From Flavobacteriales bacterium UBA1531 (GTDB lineage: Bacteria; Bacteroidota; Bacteroidia; Flavobacteriales_D; Sanyastnellaceae): a DNA stretch of 25,304 nucleotides. The notes beneath the pieces were generated by a model, which was not told the DNA's origin, made no database searches, and saw only the letters and a program-made list of their open reading frames with translations. Positions within the stretch are counted from its first letter, which is position 1; every line of letters starts with the position of its first letter. The position numbers and the translations under genes were made by a program. Where the stretch lies: positions 6,322 through 31,625 of the forward strand of contig DCPZ01000094.1 in NCBI GenBank assembly GCA_002323795.1, in the 5' to 3' direction. Shown one piece after another: positions 22,235 to 25,304 of this stretch.

Positions 22235-23131
22235 ATGAAGGAAAGAGGAGTAGCCCAGCAGTTTTCAATCAAAGACCTTGAGCACTTCACAGGAGTCAAG
22301 TCTCACACCATCCGAGCATGGGAGCAGCGCTATGAGTTGCTAATTCCAAAGAGGACGTCAACAAACATTCGCTATTACAGCGGAGATGACTTGAAGAAGC
22401 TTTTGAATGTCTCTTACCTGATGCATCATGGAATGAAAATTTCCAAAATTGCACAACTGAGTGATTCGGCACTGCTCACGAAGGTGAACGAGATACAGCT
22501 TTCAGAGGGAGGCCTCAGTTCAATGTTTTCAAGGCTGAAGTTGAGCATGCTCAATTATGACGAAGCAGCTTTTCACGAAGTCGTAAACGAACATTCAGCG
22601 CAGTTTGGACTCGACAAGACAGTCTTGGAGGTTTTCTTGCCCTTTTTATCTCAAATTGGTGTCCTCTGGCTGACCAACTCAATATGCCCAGCACAAGAAC
22701 ACTTCATCAGTCATTTGATGAGACAAGTGCTCAACGCTGCCGTTGATGGTGTTCAAGATGAGATTCGCAGTGATGCTCCCGTTGCAATATTATACTTGCC
22801 CGAGAGAGAGATACACGATATCAGCCTTTTGTTCATCCACTTTTTATGCAGAAAGTATAGCATTCGAAGCGTATTCCTAGGGGCAAGTGTACCCTTTAGC
22901 GATTTGCTTGGTGTTGCAGAACAATTTCCAAATGCACGATTTGTCGCCTATTGCACAACTTATCCGGCTTCATCGGAAGCACAAGCTTATGTCGACATGA
23001 TCACCTCGGAATTTGAGGGACTTGAAAACAAGTTCCTTCTAGCCGGCAAGGTGTTTGAAGGTTGTTCATCGAACGAAGTCGTAACAACTGTTACAAACGG
23101 TTCGGAGTTGGCTTCAGTTCTATTTGGCTGA
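22235..23131 (+). CDS. MerR-family regulator with B12-binding (CarH/LitR-like) domain
   Basis: A 298-residue cytoplasmic transcription factor. Residues 8-78 are a MerR winged-helix: FSIKDLEHFTGVKSHTIRAWEQRY (10-33) and IRYYSGDDLKKL (45-56). Residues about 90-170 form the four-helix cap and about 181-298 a Rossmann-like cobalamin domain. In CarH photoreceptors adenosylcobalamin is held by a W-x9-EH motif in the cap and D-x-H-x-x-G in the Rossmann fold. Here W145-x9-E155-H156 is complete and the second motif reads E192-x-H194-x-x-S197: the axial His is kept, the Gly is Ser. CarH represses in the dark as a DNA-bound tetramer and lets go in light. ATG 22235 is chosen; the frame is open from 22148, but that part overlaps the GlmU-like gene. 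Likely controls the sigma gene downstream. Confidence 0.88.
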   Translation: MKERGVAQQFSIKDLEHFTGVKSHTIRAWEQRYELLIPKRTSTNIRYYSGDDLKKLLNVSYLMHHGMKISKIAQLSDSALLTKVNEIQLSEGGLSSMFSRLKLSMLNYDEAAFHEVVNEHSAQFGLDKTVLEVFLPFLSQIGVLWLTNSICPAQEHFISHLMRQVLNAAVDGVQDEIRSDAPVAILYLPEREIHDISLLFIHFLCRKYSIRSVFLGASVPFSDLLGVAEQFPNARFVAYCTTYPASSEAQAYVDMITSEFEGLENKFLLAGKVFEGCSSNEVVTTVTNGSELASVLFG

Positions 23132-23155
23132 AAATCAGTCAAGTGATTTCATTTT
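23129..23155 (+). terminator. Terminator-like hairpin at the end of the MerR gene
   Basis: TGAAAATCA (23129-23137) pairs with TGATTTCA (23144-23151) with one bulged A and a six-base loop, followed by TTTT. It begins in the MerR stop codon. It would separate the MerR transcript from the sigma gene, which has its own promoter. Confidence 0.45.
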
Positions 23156-23194
23156 ATCTCCCTTGTCGGGTGCAACTTATGGTGGTGCGTGATC

Positions 23195-23212
23195 AAAATG
23201 TTTAAACATTTT
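23195..23212. promoter_or_regulatory. 18-bp perfect palindrome, putative operator
   Basis: AAAATGTTTAAACATTTT is a perfect 18-bp inverted repeat centred between 23203 and 23204. Its core half-site TTAAACA is shared with the three repeats downstream. It lies upstream of the sigma gene promoter and is a candidate dimer site for the neighbouring MerR regulator. Confidence 0.55.
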
Positions 23213-23221
23213 TGTTAAAAG

Positions 23222-23284
23222 TTAAACAAAACCTTGGTTCAATGAAAGTTTTGTTTAATCTTTGCTGGGAATCATTAAACAAAA
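23222..23284. repeat. Three alternating TTAAACAAAA repeats, putative MerR operator array
   Basis: Identical 10-bp copies occur at 23222-23231 (+), 23249-23258 (-) and 23275-23284 (+), with starts 27 and 26 bp apart, about two and a half helical turns. A related copy (TTTTGTTAAAA) lies at 23210-23220, next to the 18-bp palindrome. The middle copy sits between and over the -33/-7 boxes of the sigma promoter and the third covers the expected transcription start. Such spacing suits a multimeric MerR/CarH-type repressor. Confidence 0.6.
23234..23264 (+). promoter_or_regulatory. Promoter of the ECF sigma gene (TTG-N19-TAATCTTTG)
   Basis: TTG at 23234-23236, a 19-base spacer, then TAATCTTTG at 23256-23264, which is the Bacteroidota -33/-7 arrangement with one extra base inside the -7 box. 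The 19-base spacer holds an inverted operator-like repeat, as at MerR-controlled promoters. Start of transcription expected near 23270, about 19 bases before the ATG. Confidence 0.5.
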
Positions 23285-23288
23285 TGTT

Positions 23289-23792
23289 ATGAGCACAATT
23301 GAATTCAATACCTTACTCGTTACCAATCGTTCTTTTCTGAAAGGGTTTGCAATGGGATTCACTCGTGACGCTCAAGATGCGGAAGACCTCATCCAAGATA
23401 CCATGGTGAAGGCACTTCGTTACAAGAAGAACTTCAAGGAGGGAACAAACATCAAAGGATGGCTGTACACCATCATGAGAAACATCTTCATCAATAACTA
23501 CAAGCGGAAGAAGTTCCAAAATACCATTTTGGACACCACCGATAATCAGTACTACTTGAACTCAGGTTCCATGCAGTCTGATACCATCACGTCCGAAATA
23601 AATGAGAAGGACATTCATGCGGCGATCGATGGTTTGAAAGGAGATTTTCGAATTCCCTTCAAAATGTTCTTGGAAGGATTTCACTACGATGAAATCGCTG
23701 AGGAGTTGAACATTCCGATGGGCACGGTTAAAAGTCGCATATTCCATGCGCGCAAGAAGCTTTCTTCACAATTGAGCGCATTCCGCTCTTAA
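23289..23792 (+). CDS. ECF-type (sigma-70 family) RNA polymerase sigma factor
   Basis: A 167-residue alternative sigma factor containing regions 2 and 4 only. Region 2: DAEDLIQDTMVKAL (30-43, polymerase core contact) and NIKGWLYTIMRNIFINNYKR (54-73, -10 recognition). Region 4: HYDEIAEELNIPMGTVKSRIFHARKKL (132-158), a helix-turn-helix for the -35 element. The linker (about 80-105) is short and polar. The frame is open from 23262, but ATG 23289 gives the family N-terminus and lies downstream of the promoter. No anti-sigma gene is adjacent, which fits control at transcription by the upstream CarH-like MerR protein instead. In flavobacteria such MerR-sigma pairs often sit before crtI/crtB carotenoid genes; here the next gene is a secreted surface protein. 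Confidence 0.93.
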   Translation: MSTIEFNTLLVTNRSFLKGFAMGFTRDAQDAEDLIQDTMVKALRYKKNFKEGTNIKGWLYTIMRNIFINNYKRKKFQNTILDTTDNQYYLNSGSMQSDTITSEINEKDIHAAIDGLKGDFRIPFKMFLEGFHYDEIAEELNIPMGTVKSRIFHARKKLSSQLSAFRS

Positions 23793-23812
23793 GAAGCAAC
23801 CTTTCCTTTTTT

Positions 23813-23857
23813 GTGTTGTTCTGAGATTGTGGTAATATTACCATAGCAAAACAACAC
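23813..23857. repeat. Nested inverted repeats before the surface protein gene
   Basis: An outer 8-bp pair, GTGTTGTT (23813-23820) and AACAACAC (23850-23857), encloses a perfect 14-bp palindrome TGGTAATATTACCA (23830-23843), the two centres being 1.5 bases apart. It ends three bases before the ATG at 23861. It may be an operator, or a hairpin in the leader that hides the start codon region. No TAnnTTTG box was found, so transcription may rely on another sigma factor or on read-through. Confidence 0.45.
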
Positions 23858-23860
23858 AGC

Positions 23861-25304
23861 ATGATTCGACTCTATTTCTGTGCGCTTCATTTAATCCTTG
23901 CAGCTCTTATTTTGGCTGTCCAGCCTCTGTCCGCTCAACTAGAAGTAGAGTCGGGGCTGACTTTGGAAGAGTATGTAAACGACATACTTCTCGGTAACGG
24001 AATACAAGCTTTCAATATTACCTACCAAGGAGGGGATGAACAAATCGGTTATCTCACAGGAGGTGATGACGTCTTTTCTCTTTCCTCTGGTCTTGTTTTA
24101 AGCTGTGACGTTGCTGAAAACCTTGAATGTCCCGAAGAATTTGTTGGTTGCACTGGATGTTTAGGTACAGGATTTAGTGACCCCGACCTGCTAGACATCG
24201 CCAACTCTGTCCCTGATTTGATTGGTGAAGCTTTTACGGTAAATTCAGTCAATGACGGTTGTGTTCTCGAGTTTGATTTCATTGCAGCTGGAGACACTGT
24301 GAGTTTCGACTACGTTTTTGGATCTGACGAGTATGAAAACTGGATCAATACCCAGTTCAATGATGTTTTTGCTTTTTTTCTGAGTGGACCAGGAATAACA
24401 GGTGGATATGATAGTCCCGCAGGTTTCCCTGGTGGCGCAGTCAACATCGCAGGTGTTCCGAATACTGACCCCAATCTGCCCATTACTATTTCTTCAGTTA
24501 ACTCGGGCACAAACCCAGAATATTACATTGATAACCAAGGGGGAACTGATGTGTGTATCAATGGTTACACAGTACCTTTCACAGCTTCTTATCCCGTTGA
24601 ATGCGGTGAGACCTATCATATCAAACTGGCCATTGCAGATGGCAGTGACACGGCGTTGGAATCCATCGTTGTTCTTGAAGAGGGTTCTTTTGAATCGAAC
24701 GCAGTAGTTCAAATTGATTTGAGCATTGATGTTGGAGGACCGGACGCGAATACGATTTACGAGGATTGTGGAACAGCGACGCTCTCTTTCGAGCGTCCGG
24801 TAGAAACAATTCTTGATATTCAGGAAATGGTGTACATCAACTATGGTAGCAGCGTCGCTACCAATGGGGTTGATTATGGCCAACCACAACCGGATGGGTC
24901 ATTGCTGCCTTTGCCAGACTCTGTGGTATTCGCACCATTTGTCAGCATCGTAGAATTTGAACTTACGGCTTTCATTGACGGCGTCGATGAAGGACCGGAG
25001 TTGGTTGAGATGGAAATTGAGAATGTAGCGGCTTGCAATGGAGGAGGTCTCACCACTTATTTCACGTTCTATGTAGCAGAGGAACCACCTCCATTCGAAG
25101 TGGAAGGCTATGAAACGGAGATGTGCCTGGGTGATGTCATTGAATTGACACCGCTAGTGAGCGGAGGATATGGGAATTACACTTACGAGTGGCTGTGCGA
25201 TGGTCAAATCGGTGCTCCCTACATCCTTGATCCAAATGCTGCCGGTCCATGGTTGTGCGAAATCATTGTAGGCGATACCTGTGGCATGCCATCGGAGTCT
25301 GCAA
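23861..25304 (+). CDS. Large secreted choice-of-anchor L domain protein, partial at right edge
   Basis: Open for 481 codons to the window end with no stop, so C-terminally incomplete. Residues 1-26 are a signal peptide (MIRLYFCALHLILAALIL ... PLSAQ). Residues about 30-290 match the choice-of-anchor L domain of Bacteroidota surface proteins: LTGGDDVFSLSSGLVLSC near 66-83, FDYVFGSDEYENW near 148-160, NDVFAFFLSGPGI near 166-178, NPEYYIDNQGGTD and CGETYHIKLAIADGSDTALES near 248-268, followed by VVLEEGSF. Beyond about 295 come beta-rich segments, probably Ig- or PKD-like, with paired cysteines (MCLGD ... EWLCDG ... GDTCGMPSES). Relatives are very long and end in a type IX sorting signal, so it is probably exported by the system that includes PorQ and may act in adhesion or gliding. 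Lies 68 bases after the sigma gene. Confidence 0.85.
   Translation, partial: MIRLYFCALHLILAALILAVQPLSAQLEVESGLTLEEYVNDILLGNGIQAFNITYQGGDEQIGYLTGGDDVFSLSSGLVLSCDVAENLECPEEFVGCTGCLGTGFSDPDLLDIANSVPDLIGEAFTVNSVNDGCVLEFDFIAAGDTVSFDYVFGSDEYENWINTQFNDVFAFFLSGPGITGGYDSPAGFPGGAVNIAGVPNTDPNLPITISSVNSGTNPEYYIDNQGGTDVCINGYTVPFTASYPVECGETYHIKLAIADGSDTALESIVVLEEGSFESNAVVQIDLSIDVGGPDANTIYEDCGTATLSFERPVETILDIQEMVYINYGSSVATNGVDYGQPQPDGSLLPLPDSVVFAPFVSIVEFELTAFIDGVDEGPELVEMEIENVAACNGGGLTTYFTFYVAEEPPPFEVEGYETEMCLGDVIELTPLVSGGYGNYTYEWLCDGQIGAPYILDPNAAGPWLCEIIVGDTCGMPSESA

Noticed and set aside
23832..23840. TAATATTAC-like nonamer resembling a rolling-circle replication nick site
   Set aside because: No Rep gene, no virus-like stem-loop arrangement and no circular element; it is just the centre of an AT-rich palindrome.
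1..25304. Mobile element, prophage, CRISPR or defence island
   Set aside because: No transposase, integrase, terminal repeats, spacer-repeat pattern or known defence genes were seen; most genes are housekeeping or envelope functions in uniform codon usage.

Overview
The window looks like chromosomal DNA of a Bacteroidota member, most likely Flavobacteriales (Cryomorphaceae/Schleiferiaceae/Crocinitomicaceae-like) judging from moderate GC and gene content. Pointers are PorQ of the type IX secretion system, a choice-of-anchor L surface protein, BshA of bacillithiol synthesis, the Bacteroidota-type GlmU-like protein, a GH3/beta-lactamase fusion, and promoters of the TAnnTTTG type, two of them placed so close to the start codon that the mRNA would be nearly leaderless. 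These are calls from motifs read by eye; no database search was possible. No tRNA, rRNA, CRISPR array, insertion sequence or phage gene was seen, and no gene-free stretch exceeds about 160 bases.

Layout. 1-2348: pcm (+), a leftward pair transaldolase-yciO with a one-base overlap, and a small DksA-type zinc finger protein (+). 2445-4777: a lipoprotein of unrecognised function, ATGA-coupled to a polyprenyl-phosphate sugar-1-phosphate transferase (exopolysaccharide initiation). 4873-7181: an OmpA-domain protein, a fumarylacetoacetase-family enzyme and shikimate kinase. 7215-9211 (-): a PyrR-like phosphoribosyltransferase and an RlmD/TrmA-type methyltransferase that lacks the usual iron-sulfur cysteines. 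9251-11982 (+): a secreted endonuclease/exonuclease/phosphatase protein coupled to an SLC13-type carrier, then aroQ.

22171 down to 11984 is one long leftward block: GlmU-like protein, Lon protease, PorQ, cytidylate kinase, GH3/beta-lactamase fusion, BshA and a membrane protein. Spacing is -4 to +19 bases except for 106 bases before lon, so it may be one operon started by a leaderless promoter at 22176-22183.

22235-25304 (+) is the most interesting part. A CarH/LitR-like MerR protein keeps the W-x9-EH motif of adenosylcobalamin photoreceptors and is followed by an ECF-type sigma factor. Between them lie a terminator-like hairpin, an 18-bp perfect palindrome, and three 10-bp repeats (TTAAACAAAA) in alternating orientation at 26-27 bp intervals. 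The middle repeat fills the spacer of a TTG-N19-TAnnnTTTG promoter. This reads as a light/B12-controlled sigma-factor switch, here without the carotenoid genes that often accompany such pairs in flavobacteria. The last gene is a long secreted choice-of-anchor L protein open at the window edge. It is separated from the sigma gene by 68 bases with nested inverted repeats and could be a target of that sigma factor.
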